From contig VRVR01000058.1 in the NCBI GenBank assembly GCA_009859145.1, positions 109,382 through 173,381 on the forward strand: a stretch of DNA of 64,000 nucleotides, written 5' to 3'. Position numbers and translations under genes: made by a program. Positions 28,758 through 39,133 of this stretch are shown in pieces. Source of the DNA: Andalucia godoyi (Eukaryota > Discoba > Jakobea > Jakobida > Andaluciidae). Below the pieces are notes generated by a model. The model was not told the DNA's origin. It worked only from the letters and a program-made list of their open reading frames with translations, and made no database searches. Within the stretch, counting starts at the first letter, position 1. The number at the start of each line of letters is the position of its first letter.

Positions 28758-29333
28758 TCACACCTAACAGCAAGAGCAAGCACCCCCGACTTGATCCACA
28801 AAAAACAAAAACAAAAGACTCTCTCTTAACTACGTTTACACAGAGAGAAAAAGAAAATGAAAAAGAAGGTCAGACAGAGAGAGAAAGACGGAGAGAGAGA
28901 GACACACACCACACACACACTCACACACGAAAAAAGCATTGTTTGACAGTTGTCGACTGAGCATCGAACGGACCTTTTTGTTTCTCTCTCTCTCTCTCTC
29001 CAAGTTTAAACGTTTTTTTTTTTACGGCTGACGACGAACATCAAAACGATGCGACTTTCCAATGGATCCTTGACTTTTCTATTCTTTCTATTCTTTCTGT
29101 TCTTGTGTTGCTCTTTGTAGTCGATCCCCTCAAGCATCTTTTCATCAAAGACAAAACAACACATGTGGCTTGGATCTGTCTTCGATGACAGCTTAGCCGA
29201 TGATCAACGGTGATTCATGTTTTTTGGCGAGCGGTAGGAGCAATACTGGAGGCCGACAGCAAGCTGTGGCAAGCTGATAAAGAGAACAGATGATGCATGG
29301 TGGGGTGTTATGCAAATATTCTTCTTCATTGTT
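28758..29333. other. Intergenic region upstream of UFL1
   Basis: About 575 bases. Contains purine-rich GAGAGA and CACACA tracts (28840-28930), a (CT)n run at ~28985-29001 and T-rich sequence. No supported gene. Confidence 0.45.
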
Positions 29334-30623
29334 TTAGTCGAGGATGCGCACAGTGAGGGCAGCACCTGCGAGTCCGGCGTTGTCGATGGAGACGTCGTCT
29401 CTTGGGACCTTTCCGCTTCCGACGGGCACGACGAGCTCGAAAGACTGGTCGTTGGCGATGGAGACCTTTTGGCCGACGAGTTCATAGAGAAGGCGTCGGG
29501 GCAAAGCGCCGGGGACGTTGAGGACGATGCGTGATCCATCGACTGAGCGCACCTGGATTCTGGCGTCCAATGCGTAGCTTGCGGGGTCCATAAACGCCGC
29601 GAGTTCGTCGCCGAGTGAGTTTCGCTCGAGAAACGCTGTCAGGAACGCAGCGCACTTTTCACCGCTCGCAAGTTCCTTAGTTGTCGACAGGGTTCGCTTG
29701 ACAGCGCCGGTGCGCGGATCCAGAATCGCAACGAACGGAAGTCCTGTATCCGCAGACACGCGATACAGCGACAAGATGGCCGCTGCATCCGACGACGAGG
29801 ATGAGGATGAGGAAGAGGAAGAGGACAAGGACAGAGGAGGAGTGTAGATACGCATGAAAAAGAGGAAAAACGTGTCAAAAAGCGGCGAGAGCGCAGGATG
29901 GCGCCAGACATCGCGGTTGAGACACTGTGACGGGAAATCAGATCCTTGAATGGACACCAGCAGGAATTTCTTTTGTTGCATTGCGTGACGCTTGGCATCT
30001 TCAAACGACCCCGTGAACGACAGCTCGCGCGGCGGCTCAAACAAGGCGGCGAGAGCGGGCTTCTTTGCGGCTGGCGCATACGATGCAAGACTGTTGTTGC
30101 TGGTGCCGTGGTCTGCTGCCGCACTTGCAACGGATTCGAGTTGCGAGAGCCGGATCGCTTCGGCCAGCTCAGGGTCGTCCCACGTCGACGACGCATCAAC
30201 CCCGGTTCCAATTCCGGCGGTGGACGGTGCGCTGCTCGAAGCCATGCTCGACGCAGGATGTCGAATATCGATTGGCGAATCTTCGTCCTGGTCATCGTCG
30301 ACAAAATACGACGGCTGCGTCGTTGGTCGCGATTGCGTCGCGCGGCGCACGGGCGGCGAATCTGCATCGACGAGTCTCGATACCTTGGACGGAATGGGCG
30401 CACGTGGCTCCTCGTCGTCATCCGCCATCGCCATCGCCGTCGCCGTCGCCCTGCTTGTAGAAGCCGCCGCAGTCGACGTCTGCCGACTCATATTGTTTTC
30501 AAAGTACGCGGAGATGCACGCCTCAAGATCGTATCCAAAGGCTTCGAGCATGTGAGACGCAGTGTCCGGCTCTGCGCAGCCTGTAATGTCCATAAACTGC
30601 ACTACGAGGTCGTCCGTCTCCAT
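29334..30623 (-). CDS. UBA-UAS-UBX domain adaptor (UBXN7/Ubx5-like)
   Basis: 429 residues from the ATG at 30623. Domains in order: UBA-like (~3-43: VVQFMDITGCAEPDTASHMLEAFGYDLEACISAYFE), a disordered linker, a ubiquitin-interacting motif (DPELAEAIRLSQLES, ~150-164), a UAS thioredoxin-like domain (~203-338: SFEDAKRHAMQQKKFLLVSIQ...NRDVW...GLPFVAILDPRTG) interrupted by a poly-Ser run, and a C-terminal UBX beta-grasp (~353-429). This layout is that of UBXN7/UBXD7 and yeast Ubx5, which bring p97/Cdc48 to ubiquitylated targets of cullin ligases. The usual S/T-FPR p97 loop is GALPRR here, which keeps the Pro-Arg. Cytosolic and nuclear by family. Confidence 0.87.
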   Translation of the reverse strand: METDDLVVQFMDITGCAEPDTASHMLEAFGYDLEACISAYFENNMSRQTSTAAASTSRATATAMAMADDDEEPRAPIPSKVSRLVDADSPPVRRATQSRPTTQPSYFVDDDQDEDSPIDIRHPASSMASSSAPSTAGIGTGVDASSTWDDPELAEAIRLSQLESVASAAADHGTSNNSLASYAPAAKKPALAALFEPPRELSFTGSFEDAKRHAMQQKKFLLVSIQGSDFPSQCLNRDVWRHPALSPLFDTFFLFFMRIYTPPLSLSSSSSSSSSSSSDAAAILSLYRVSADTGLPFVAILDPRTGAVKRTLSTTKELASGEKCAAFLTAFLERNSLGDELAAFMDPASYALDARIQVRSVDGSRIVLNVPGALPRRLLYELVGQKVSIANDQSFELVVPVGSGKVPRDDVSIDNAGLAGAALTVRILD

Positions 30624-30711
30624 TTGCAACCTGCCTGTTTTTTGCGATCTCTCAGTCGATCTTCACTGCGAGTGGATACCGTTCAACAACAACAATAATA
30701 ACAATAATTAC

Positions 30712-30767
<56 letters not shown>

Positions 30768-31238
30768 AAATAATAATACAAAGAAAGAATCGATAAACAA
30801 AAAAAGGCCAGAAATATAGTATTCCAAATGGAAAACATAAAACAATTGAACATCGGCCAAGCTTCGAATTCCCAAATCCGTGTCGAAATGGAAGTGTGAG
30901 GTGTGAGAATTCGTCTACGACAGTTTAACTTTTCGCCGACCAACGGACTGTTTCCTGCTGTATTATTATTATTATTTATTATTTTTTTAATGTAAGTAAC
31001 GGAGTTCAGTTGAAACAAGCAGTAAAATAAAATTAAAACGATAAAATTAAAATGATAAAATTAAAATGATAAAACAGAATGCAAAAAAACAAAAAGAAGC
31101 ATTTTTTAGTTTTTGTTCTTTGAAATACGACGTGCTTCTGGTTCTTCCTTTTGACTTGCATGCAAAGCACTTGGCTCTGAAGATCCGGAAAGATAGGCGA
31201 GGACACACACAGAGAGACAGAGGGAGAGAGGAAGAACG
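30624..31238. other. Divergent intergenic region, very AT-rich
   Basis: Between the UBX gene (-) and the IQ gene (+). Holds the AAT microsatellite, a short (ATT)n at ~30961, and a threefold AAAATTAAAAYGAT repeat at ~31025-31073. A pyrimidine/AGAGA tract precedes the next start. No gene seen. Confidence 0.5.
30713..30765 (+). repeat. (AAT)n microsatellite
   Basis: About 17 perfect AAT units in the spacer between two divergent genes. Confidence 0.95.
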
Positions 31239-34040
31239 ATGGAGAGGTTGGATTACAGTCGGCGACCAGGGTTGCCGCCTATCCAGTCGAGCCACTGCAC
31301 ATCCGCAGAAGCTGGATCCGTATCGGGGGCAGGGTCGATGAGCTCTACGCGATCGACCTTTTCTTCGATTGGGTCGCCGATGAAGACCCCGGCTGTCGCA
31401 AGCGCAAGCGCCAGCACGAGCATGAGCACGAGCACAGCGACGGCTGCGATGTCGCGTAGGAGTGCCTTGCGAAGATCGGACCAGGCCCGTCATCGACTTC
31501 AGAATCACTTGGAAGAGGGTTGTCGCCGGGACTTGCTTGGAGGAGGGCTGCGCATTCCGAGAGCGGTAGGAGTGCGATCGGCTTCCCCGTTTCTGCGCTA
31601 CGGCAGTGTTTCCGACGCACTGCGGTGCCACCATCGCAGCGACAGCGACAATGACAGCGACAATGACAGCGACAATGACAGCGACAATGACAGCGACAGT
31701 GACAGCGACAGCGGCAGGAGGAGGGGGGCGGGGAGAGTGGAGAGCGAGTGGGAGAGAGAGCGGCGGAGGGAGCAGGAGTCGTGGATGCTGGAATCGGTGG
31801 TTGCGATTCGCCGATCGTCAATCTCGGCGCTGGCGAGCGAGGAAAACCACGGCGCCCGACGCAGCTTTGCAATGAATGAGAGCAGCGGGGATGGAAAACG
31901 GGCCTTTTCTGCCAATCTCAGCGCACTGCAGGCGGCCGCGGGGTGCGATCCAGCCAAGTTACCGGGGTTTGCAGCATCGGAAATCACTTTCACCGTCGAT
32001 GCACAACCTGCTTCTGCGGTCTCCACGATGCAGTCAGCAGGTGCTCGCGTTCCCGGTGCCGGTGCGGGAACTGCGTCGAGACTCAGGACAGTAAGTGCGC
32101 TTGATGCGCTCACACTCGCACCGCCAAAGTCACAGTGGGTTGGAGGAAACGAGGAGCTGAGGTCCAGAGCTCGCGAACAGGCGCTTCGGAATGCACCCCT
32201 CGCGTACGGTTGGAACGACGCCTGCGAAGAAAGCCCAGAGAAGGAACAGGCTTGGGTGCACAAGAGGAAGAAGAGGCTCTATTCGCCATTCAAAGGAAAG
32301 AAACATGAAGAGAGGGCTGCCAGGGACTCGGCGCTGCTACAGCGCGCAAAGAAACGCACCAAGGAAAACTCCATCGTTCACAAGCTCGAGGCACGCTTGG
32401 AGTATCTGAGGAATAACGACACCGAACGTCGCAAGCTCGGGGAGCTCGTGGAGAGGTACAAGACAGAAAGGATCATGAAGAGAACAGGACACCTCAGATC
32501 CCTCTCGGCAGTGGAGGTTCGAAGTCCACCCGACGGCAGCCACCCAAAGCCAGATCATGCCCCGCCCACAGCAACAACAATCGCAGACCCGCCGACGTCG
32601 TTCTTCCTTACGGGAGGAGGGCCCTTTGATGAGTCTGATGGCGAGGATGATGGAGCTGGAGTCGGCGATCGCAGTGCCAACAGTCGCATATTGGAGCCAT
32701 CGTCGGCGTCTGGGGATCCGGTGTTCAAGGTGGTCGTGCGGAAGCGCAAAACACCCGCGGAACCGTCTGATGCACGGATACTGCGTGTTCAGACGAGAAA
32801 GCTGGAGATTGATGCAGAGTGGATGAAGCGAAGACTGGCGATTGTGGATCGAGCGGAACACATGGAGGAGATTCGAAAGGCCGCGGAGGAACGACGGGCG
32901 TTCCAGAGGACCTGGCTTTCGCACATCGTGATGCTGCAGCGCGTGCACTCGCTGGTGCATCTCATGGTGAGGGAGCGAGTACGCAAGCGCTTTGATCGGG
33001 CTGCACGCGTCATTCAGCGTTACTGGAAGGGATTCACGGTGTTTCGGGAGATCGTGCTCAAAGAGAAGGCTCTCCAGCTCCTCACGAGGTTCATCATCAA
33101 GGTCGTAGCGCGCCGCCGCCGCGTGAAGGCTCGAATGTCCGCACTGCTGATCAGAACGTATCTCGAGGACATCCGAGAGGCTAACAGGATACTGTTCGTG
33201 GTCAAGAGATTCCGACATGCCGTGATCACCGTGCAGCGGATGTGGCGCCGGTATCGAGTATCCAAGCGTGCACGCATGATGATTCTTCTCAGCCAGTTCC
33301 AAAAGGCATCTGCCCACATTTGCGCGAAGCTCACAAAGCAGATCAAACACTGTGCAGCCCATGACCAGCTCACTGCAATTGTGAAGCGAGACGAGGTGCA
33401 GCATCTTGCACCGGATATTGTGTTTGGGTTGTTGGAGCAGAATCTGAGAGAGCGTCAGATCGTGTACCTTGTCCAGTGGAGGCAGTACGAGGCCCTGATG
33501 AACACGTACCGCGACCGCGTGGAGTTTGAGCGCGCACGATTGCTTGTGCAGCAGCAGGCAACGCCGAATGCAGTGGCTCAGATCTTCCCATCGGCAGCCT
33601 CCGTTATGGGAATTCTTGCAGGCCGACCTCTGACGCGCGAAACCGCAAGACGACACCACGCGGAGCTCAAATCCATACAGGCAATTGCAGACGAGCAGGC
33701 TGTTACGGCACGAATTCTTCGGAATGTTGGTCCCCATCCAAAGCCCCCGCACTTTGCCACCGTGATTCCTCCAGGCCAGATGCTTGCGCTGGTGCATGCT
33801 GCGCTGAACGAACAGCGAGAGCGAATGAAGCAGCGCCTGATCGAGAGAGGCGAGACAATCGAGAACATCATCCAGCAAGACAAGGACAAGCACATAGACA
33901 CGGACAAGGACAAGGACAAGCAGAGGGACAAGGACAAGGACAAGGAGTGGAGGTCCAGTCGAGAGAGACGACTGTCGTCTCGGCAGGCCTCCCAGCGCTC
34001 TGCATCAACCGCATCCAGACGAAACTCATCGAGGAGTTGA
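31239..34040 (+). CDS. IQ-motif, helix-rich protein of unknown function
   Basis: 933 residues. The N-terminus is Ser/Ala-rich and contains an Asp-Asn-Asp-Ser repeat (~residues 134-157), encoded by imperfect 12-base units (31637-31713). A basic helical stretch (~345-405) precedes a disordered linker. The central region carries IQ calmodulin-binding motifs: RAARVIQRYWKGFTVFRE (~588-605) and AVITVQRMWRRYRVSKRAR (~660-678), with a further basic helix between them. Near the C-terminus is a charged KDKDKD repeat (~885-910) and a Ser/Arg-rich tail. Such proteins usually bind calmodulin or myosin-like light chains on the cytoskeleton; no named family is recognised. Confidence 0.78.
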   Translation: MERLDYSRRPGLPPIQSSHCTSAEAGSVSGAGSMSSTRSTFSSIGSPMKTPAVASASASTSMSTSTATAAMSRRSALRRSDQARHRLQNHLEEGCRRDLLGGGLRIPRAVGVRSASPFLRYGSVSDALRCHHRSDSDNDSDNDSDNDSDNDSDSDSDSGRRRGAGRVESEWERERRREQESWMLESVVAIRRSSISALASEENHGARRSFAMNESSGDGKRAFSANLSALQAAAGCDPAKLPGFAASEITFTVDAQPASAVSTMQSAGARVPGAGAGTASRLRTVSALDALTLAPPKSQWVGGNEELRSRAREQALRNAPLAYGWNDACEESPEKEQAWVHKRKKRLYSPFKGKKHEERAARDSALLQRAKKRTKENSIVHKLEARLEYLRNNDTERRKLGELVERYKTERIMKRTGHLRSLSAVEVRSPPDGSHPKPDHAPPTATTIADPPTSFFLTGGGPFDESDGEDDGAGVGDRSANSRILEPSSASGDPVFKVVVRKRKTPAEPSDARILRVQTRKLEIDAEWMKRRLAIVDRAEHMEEIRKAAEERRAFQRTWLSHIVMLQRVHSLVHLMVRERVRKRFDRAARVIQRYWKGFTVFREIVLKEKALQLLTRFIIKVVARRRRVKARMSALLIRTYLEDIREANRILFVVKRFRHAVITVQRMWRRYRVSKRARMMILLSQFQKASAHICAKLTKQIKHCAAHDQLTAIVKRDEVQHLAPDIVFGLLEQNLRERQIVYLVQWRQYEALMNTYRDRVEFERARLLVQQQATPNAVAQIFPSAASVMGILAGRPLTRETARRHHAELKSIQAIADEQAVTARILRNVGPHPKPPHFATVIPPGQMLALVHAALNEQRERMKQRLIERGETIENIIQQDKDKHIDTDKDKDKQRDKDKDKEWRSSRERRLSSRQASQRSASTASRRNSSRS

Positions 34041-34152
34041 CCCTGCCCACCGAGCGAGCAGCCGATGCCACGCTTCGATTGCCATGCCCCGTCTCATCAT
34101 TTCGCTCTCATGCGCAGATCAGAAAATAATGGCGGGAAAAATATATAAAGGA

Positions 34153-34193
<41 letters not shown>

Positions 34194-34346
34194 AGTTCAT
34201 TTAATTTCAAAAAACACATTAATCAAGATTTCAAGAAACACTAAATAACAGCAGCAAGACAGCGACAGCGATCCAATGGAACTCGCATAGTGGACGATCG
34301 TATTGGACGCGTACCTAGCACGTACTCGTTCCACGAGGCTGCGTGG
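34041..34346. other. Intergenic region with (GA)n repeat
   Basis: Spacer between convergent genes. It has an ATATATAAAG stretch just before the (GA)n microsatellite and otherwise no gene. Confidence 0.5.
34155..34190 (+). repeat. (GA)n microsatellite
   Basis: Eighteen perfect GA units. Confidence 0.95.
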
Positions 34347-37300
34347 CTATCGGGATCGACCCAGATAGCTTCGGAACCACAGACTGCCAAATGCAATGAT
34401 TCGATATGCCAATGTTACGGCGAACATGACAATGATGTTCTCCGTCATGTCCACGTTTCCCATGTTGTACAAGTCAAGGACTTGCTGTCCACGTGTGTAC
34501 AGACACTGGCCGTTGATCTGCTGGCTGGAGTTGCAGGTAAACGACAGGCCGTCGAATTCATTCTTGGCCATGACCTTGGCAGCATAAAAGAGAACAGAAA
34601 TGTGGTTTAGATACTCGATGGCAAGAGGAAAGTTGATGGACATCAGCCCTGCCGATACGGTGGACAGCGACAGGACCAAGCTGAGCAGCGTTACGGAAAA
34701 TCCGACATGCTGAACCATGGTGCAGAAAATGATGCCGATCGACTCTCCAACATTCATGATGCAGAACACAACAAAGGCCAAGATGATAAACGTCGGACCA
34801 GAGTACTGGAGGCCGGTGACGGGTCCTGCGAACGCAGTAAACACGAGGCACGACACAATCTCAAAGGGGACTTCCACGAGCATGTAGGCCCACAAGAACG
34901 CCCACGAAGAGTACGTCCCGTCCACCTCTTCTCGGTAAAAGACATTTCTTTCCGGGACATACACGGAAATGCAGTTCAACATTCCGATGAACAGCAGCGC
35001 TCCAAACTCGTTAAGGAGTCCAATCCGATTCTGAATGGAGTAGTAGTTGTCGCTCAGAGGAGCAAAGAAGATGGCAAGAATGATGGCAAACGACACGCTC
35101 TGAAACACACGGGCAATACACAGCTCGGGCTGGCGGAACAAATTCACGCATGAACGATACAACAGCAACCGAAGCGCGACAAAGAACGGCGCCATGCGCT
35201 GTCCACCCGCATGGGTCGCCGGGCGCACCGTGGACTGCGCAGCATTCCCGCTCCCACAGCCAATCGTCGTCGTTGTCTCCAATGCGCCGGCGGCACCAAC
35301 TGCAGACTGCCCGTCGTCCTTGTGTCTGTTCTTCTCAGCAAAGCATCGGACAAGGGTATCCAGCTGCCGCTTCGATTCCTCCTCGGCCTCCACCGTTCGG
35401 TAGTCCACAGAGGAGCAATCGATGAAGAAATCTGCAGGATTCACCAGCTTTGGACAAGTAAGTCCCAGATTCGCAAACCAACCCAGCATGCCTTTTGCTT
35501 CTCCAAAGTACACAACTTGTCCGCCTTTGCCCATGAGAAGAATGTCGTCAAACAAGTGGAACAGATCCGAGCGAGGTTGGTGGAGGGTCGTAATCACAGT
35601 CTGGCCGCATTTTGCCAAGGCCTTCAGCAAGGAGACGATGCTGTGTGCCGTAAACGCGTCCAGACCAGAAGTTGGTTCATCGGCCAGCAGAATTCGCGGA
35701 TGGCTTAGCAGCTGCACGGCAATGCTCACACGCCGCCGCTCACCTCCTGAGATGCCACGAACCAGTTCGTTGCCAATTCGAGTGTCTGCACAAGACTTTA
35801 GCCCTAGGATTCGGATCAAGTCTTCGGCACGCTGAATCTTCTGCTCAACCGACAAGGCTTCTGAAAGCCGCAGCTTCGCAGAAATATGCAGAGTCTCCCG
35901 AACTGTCAGCAACGGGAGCAGTTGGTCATGCTGCATCACATACGCAAGGATGGACCGCAGCGTCTCTACAGACAGTGTGTCGCATCCATCCACAAACACG
36001 TTGCCGGATTGGCGAATGCTCGTTCCGAGGGTCTGGGAAGCTGCAATGCGCCTGGAAATGCAGTTCAGGATACTGGACTTTCCGGCGCCAGAAGCACCCA
36101 ACACAACTGTAAGTCGGCCCGGCCGAAATGTAACGTTGACGTTGTTCAAAATGGTCTTCGTCTTGGTCGGCGAGTCAATGTTGGCAAACTTCTTAACCGA
36201 AACGAGACGGAGATTCTGCAGGGAAACGACCGCCCCGTCAAAAGAAATCGCTCCTTCCTCTGTATCCAACACCATTGTTGCAAATTCCTTTTGATCGTCG
36301 TGAAGAGGATCGGAATACTCCACGTCTGCGACACTCACAACATCGGCTGGGTTCACAGACACCGTCGCCACTCTGTTCCCAGCAGAGGAAGAATCATCGC
36401 CGTCGCGTTCGCGTTCGCGTTCGTGCTCGCGCTCGAGTTCTTCATCCAAAACCACAGCCGGCACACTCTTTGTCGGTGCCGCCGCAGCAGCAGCATGCAG
36501 ACTGAAATCATACTGCGTTCTGTTGGCGCCGACAACCGCTGGCTTTGGAGTGACCTTTGCAAGAACAAACACTGTAAGCAAGAAGAATCCAAGAATCATG
36601 CCTGCGAGCGCCAGCGGAGGTGCGACATCATCATCTGGCTGGAATCCAAAGTTGCGAAGCACGGTATTCCCCTGGAATGGACTGCAATCCAGTGTCCCAG
36701 CAGGGCAATCAAACAACCGATTCGAAAATTCGTTGGATTGCAGGATGCGCATTCCCCAGTAAATGAAGCCCACGTACTGGATCCAGCCAATGTAGACCGG
36801 AAGCGTATCTGACTGCGCAAAAATACCACAGCCCAAGCTGATGAATGTGAAGAACGAATTCGCGATGAGAGAGGCAACTGCAAACGACCGATTGAGGCCC
36901 GAACACATGAAAGCCATGGCGCCCGACGTCCACATTGCCATCGTTTGGATGCCGTAGAATATAAAAAAGTGATCCCAGCCAGGACGGAGACCAACCAAAT
37001 GATAGTAAATGAGCGAAAAGGGCAACATGAACACGGTAGGTGGCAGCATCATCATCACGTACTCAGACAGCGCATACGGAAGCACAGAGTACATACCGTC
37101 TTTCCTCTCGCGATCGAAGACGCGTAAATCTTGGCATTTTTGATTCACGGAGAAGACGGTGAAGATGTACGTCTGCAACGCCATGGCCTGATAGACCGCA
37201 TACACTCGTGAGCGGATTCCAGCTTGCGAGTCCGACAAATCAAAGAACATGTATCCAAGGATGAGTCCCATGACAATGGATTCAACAAACGTTCCCGTCA

Positions 37301-38600
37301 AACTCATCCAGTCGCGACGCATGTTGAGGAACGATCTACTCATAAGAGTCATCAGCTGCTTCCACAAGGGCACCAAGACCACCGTCGATCCTTCCATTCC
37401 TGAAGACTTCACATTCTTGGCTACCAAAGCATTGGTTTGCTGGAGAATCGCCTTCCTCTCTGCGGACGAGCTCCATTGGTTCACAAGGAACCGCACGCGC
37501 TTGAAACTCGACTCTTCATTTTCCTTGCTTCTGTCATCCAGAGATGAGATATCGAGCAAGAAGTCCGCGGGGTTTGTCAGATCTGGGCAGCAGAACCCCC
37601 TCTGCGCAAAATACTCGAGAGCACTGGTTCTGAGGCCTGCATACACCAACCGTCCCCTGGTAAGCAACCAAATAGTGTCGAACAGATCGAAGACGTCGGC
37701 TCGTGGCGCATGAATACTCATGATGACCGTCTTGTTCTGCTCGTGAGCGATCTTTGCCAAGAGCTCCACGACGATTCTCGCGTGAAACGCATCGAGTCCA
37801 CTTGTGCATTCGTCCAGCAGGAGGACTTTGGGGTTCGCAAGCAGCTGAATGCCGATGCTGACGCGGCGTTTTTCACCGCCGGAACAGCCGCCTTTCCTGC
37901 CACCTGCAGACGCACCGCCTCCGGAAGCAGCCGATTCGCCACCAATGAGCGTATCCGCACACTCCCGAAGCCCAAGGTCCCGAATGACCTTCTCAATCCG
38001 CTCCAACTTCTCCTCGCGCGACACATTGGCCCCAAGTCGCAGATGTGCTGCGTAGTAGAGCGTTTCCCGCACTGTCAGATGCGGAATCAGATCGTCGTTT
38101 TGCGGCACATACCCTACTACAGACGAAAGCGTCGAGCGCGCCAGTTCCGAATGCAGACTGTCGTTCAGGAACACTTGTCCGTCCATCAGCACCCCAGTCA
38201 CACTCACTCCCACGCTCACACTTGCACCCGCACCCGCACCCGCACCCGCACCCGCACTTGCCGGTACTGCCATGTCATCGGCAGGCTCCGGCGCCTCCAT
38301 CGTGCTCAGTTGCATCATGTGATCGGGAACCAAACGGCGCGCAATCACATCCAGCAAAGACGTTTTGCCAGAGCCGGATCCACCCAGTATCGCAACGACC
38401 TGCCCAGGCTCCGCAACCACATCAATCTCTTTCAAAATCCAATTCACAATATTTTCTCCCGCACCCTCCCTTGCTGCCGCAGTCGTAGTTGCATCCGAGC
38501 CGGCAGTCGTAGATGAAGCGTCGGGCTTGGCAGCAACGGAAAACGCCAGCGACACACTGGACACGGAGACCCGCACATTGCCCGCCTCGCCAGAAGACAT
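34347..38600 (-). CDS. Full-size ABCG-family transporter (two NBD-TMD halves)
   Basis: 1417 residues in the reverse (NBD-TMD-NBD-TMD) order typical of ABCG/White proteins. NBD1 has Walker A GGSGSGKTS (73-81), Q-loop PQND, signature CSGGEKRRVSIG, Walker B LLLDECTSGLD and H-loop IHAPR. A TM block follows (~430-700). NBD2 has GASGAGKSS, MQHDQ, ISGGERRRVSIA, LLADEPTSGLD and LHQPR, followed by a second TM block (~1190-1417). Each half resembles a White/ABCG half-transporter rather than the plant/fungal PDR type. NBD1 has Cys where Pro usually follows the catalytic Glu. The NBD1 insert (~110-135) is an Ala-Gly/Val-Ser repeat. Probably a lipid or hydrophobic-compound exporter; substrate unknown. A 19-bp tandem array lies 45 bases above the start. 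Confidence 0.93.
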   Translation of the reverse strand: MSSGEAGNVRVSVSSVSLAFSVAAKPDASSTTAGSDATTTAAAREGAGENIVNWILKEIDVVAEPGQVVAILGGSGSGKTSLLDVIARRLVPDHMMQLSTMEAPEPADDMAVPASAGAGAGAGAGASVSVGVSVTGVLMDGQVFLNDSLHSELARSTLSSVVGYVPQNDDLIPHLTVRETLYYAAHLRLGANVSREEKLERIEKVIRDLGLRECADTLIGGESAASGGGASAGGRKGGCSGGEKRRVSIGIQLLANPKVLLLDECTSGLDAFHARIVVELLAKIAHEQNKTVIMSIHAPRADVFDLFDTIWLLTRGRLVYAGLRTSALEYFAQRGFCCPDLTNPADFLLDISSLDDRSKENEESSFKRVRFLVNQWSSSAERKAILQQTNALVAKNVKSSGMEGSTVVLVPLWKQLMTLMSRSFLNMRRDWMSLTGTFVESIVMGLILGYMFFDLSDSQAGIRSRVYAVYQAMALQTYIFTVFSVNQKCQDLRVFDRERKDGMYSVLPYALSEYVMMMLPPTVFMLPFSLIYYHLVGLRPGWDHFFIFYGIQTMAMWTSGAMAFMCSGLNRSFAVASLIANSFFTFISLGCGIFAQSDTLPVYIGWIQYVGFIYWGMRILQSNEFSNRLFDCPAGTLDCSPFQGNTVLRNFGFQPDDDVAPPLALAGMILGFFLLTVFVLAKVTPKPAVVGANRTQYDFSLHAAAAAAPTKSVPAVVLDEELEREHERERERDGDDSSSAGNRVATVSVNPADVVSVADVEYSDPLHDDQKEFATMVLDTEEGAISFDGAVVSLQNLRLVSVKKFANIDSPTKTKTILNNVNVTFRPGRLTVVLGASGAGKSSILNCISRRIAASQTLGTSIRQSGNVFVDGCDTLSVETLRSILAYVMQHDQLLPLLTVRETLHISAKLRLSEALSVEQKIQRAEDLIRILGLKSCADTRIGNELVRGISGGERRRVSIAVQLLSHPRILLADEPTSGLDAFTAHSIVSLLKALAKCGQTVITTLHQPRSDLFHLFDDILLMGKGGQVVYFGEAKGMLGWFANLGLTCPKLVNPADFFIDCSSVDYRTVEAEEESKRQLDTLVRCFAEKNRHKDDGQSAVGAAGALETTTTIGCGSGNAAQSTVRPATHAGGQRMAPFFVALRLLLYRSCVNLFRQPELCIARVFQSVSFAIILAIFFAPLSDNYYSIQNRIGLLNEFGALLFIGMLNCISVYVPERNVFYREEVDGTYSSWAFLWAYMLVEVPFEIVSCLVFTAFAGPVTGLQYSGPTFIILAFVVFCIMNVGESIGIIFCTMVQHVGFSVTLLSLVLSLSTVSAGLMSINFPLAIEYLNHISVLFYAAKVMAKNEFDGLSFTCNSSQQINGQCLYTRGQQVLDLYNMGNVDMTENIIVMFAVTLAYRIIAFGSLWFRSYLGRSR

Positions 38601-38644
38601 TATGCCTGTTACACCGTTCGAGCCACACGCAGTTCGTCACAATA

Positions 38645-38735
38645 TCACAAAAATCACAGTATCTCACAAAAGTCACAGTATCTCACAAAAGTCACAGTAT
38701 CTCACAAAAATCACAGTATCTCACAAAAATCACAG
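38645..38735 (+). repeat. 19-bp tandem array upstream of the ABCG gene
   Basis: Almost five units of TCACAAAARTCACAGTATC (starts at 38645, 38664, 38683, 38702, 38721); copies differ only at the R position and the last is incomplete. It lies 45 bases above the ABCG start codon, so it may be in the leader or promoter. Confidence 0.92.
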
Positions 38736-38992
38736 GAAACACAGGAAACAATCAGCACAGCAGACAACGTACAGCAAAATCCTACCGGCGCACACGGACA
38801 GAGATGAAAAAGGGGCTCTCTTAGGGACTCAAGCTCCTCATTCTCCCCTTCCGTTAGTTTGTCAGTTAGTTTTTAAAGTGGCGCATTTTTTCCCCTTCTC
38901 GAGCAAGCAAGCATCAAGCATCATGTTGGATCCAAGCGCGAAAAAAAAAGAGCGCTGGGACAAAGGAGGCAGCTACAGTACGTTTCTCTTCC

Positions 38993-39038
38993 GTTTTCTG
39001 GTTTTTCTGGTTTTTCTGGTTTTTCTGGTTTTTCTGGA
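38993..39038 (+). repeat. 9-bp tandem array (GTTTTTCTG)
   Basis: About five GTTTTTCTG units, ~100 bases above the ATG at 39134. Pyrimidine-rich on this strand. Confidence 0.85.
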
Positions 39039-39133
39039 TTTTTTCTTTCTTCTATGCCACTTTGCTGTTGTTTTGGAGCGTGTGTTTTGAGGATCCTGGG
39101 ATTGGCAGTACTTTGGGAAGGGATATCGAAGGC

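Larger units (their letters stand above)
38601..39133. other. Divergent promoter region between the ABCG gene and the 39134 gene
   Basis: Contains two short tandem arrays (listed separately) and no supported gene. Confidence 0.5.

Noticed and set aside
38645-38735. CRISPR-like or telomere-like array
   Set aside because: The units abut without spacers and do not resemble telomere repeats.
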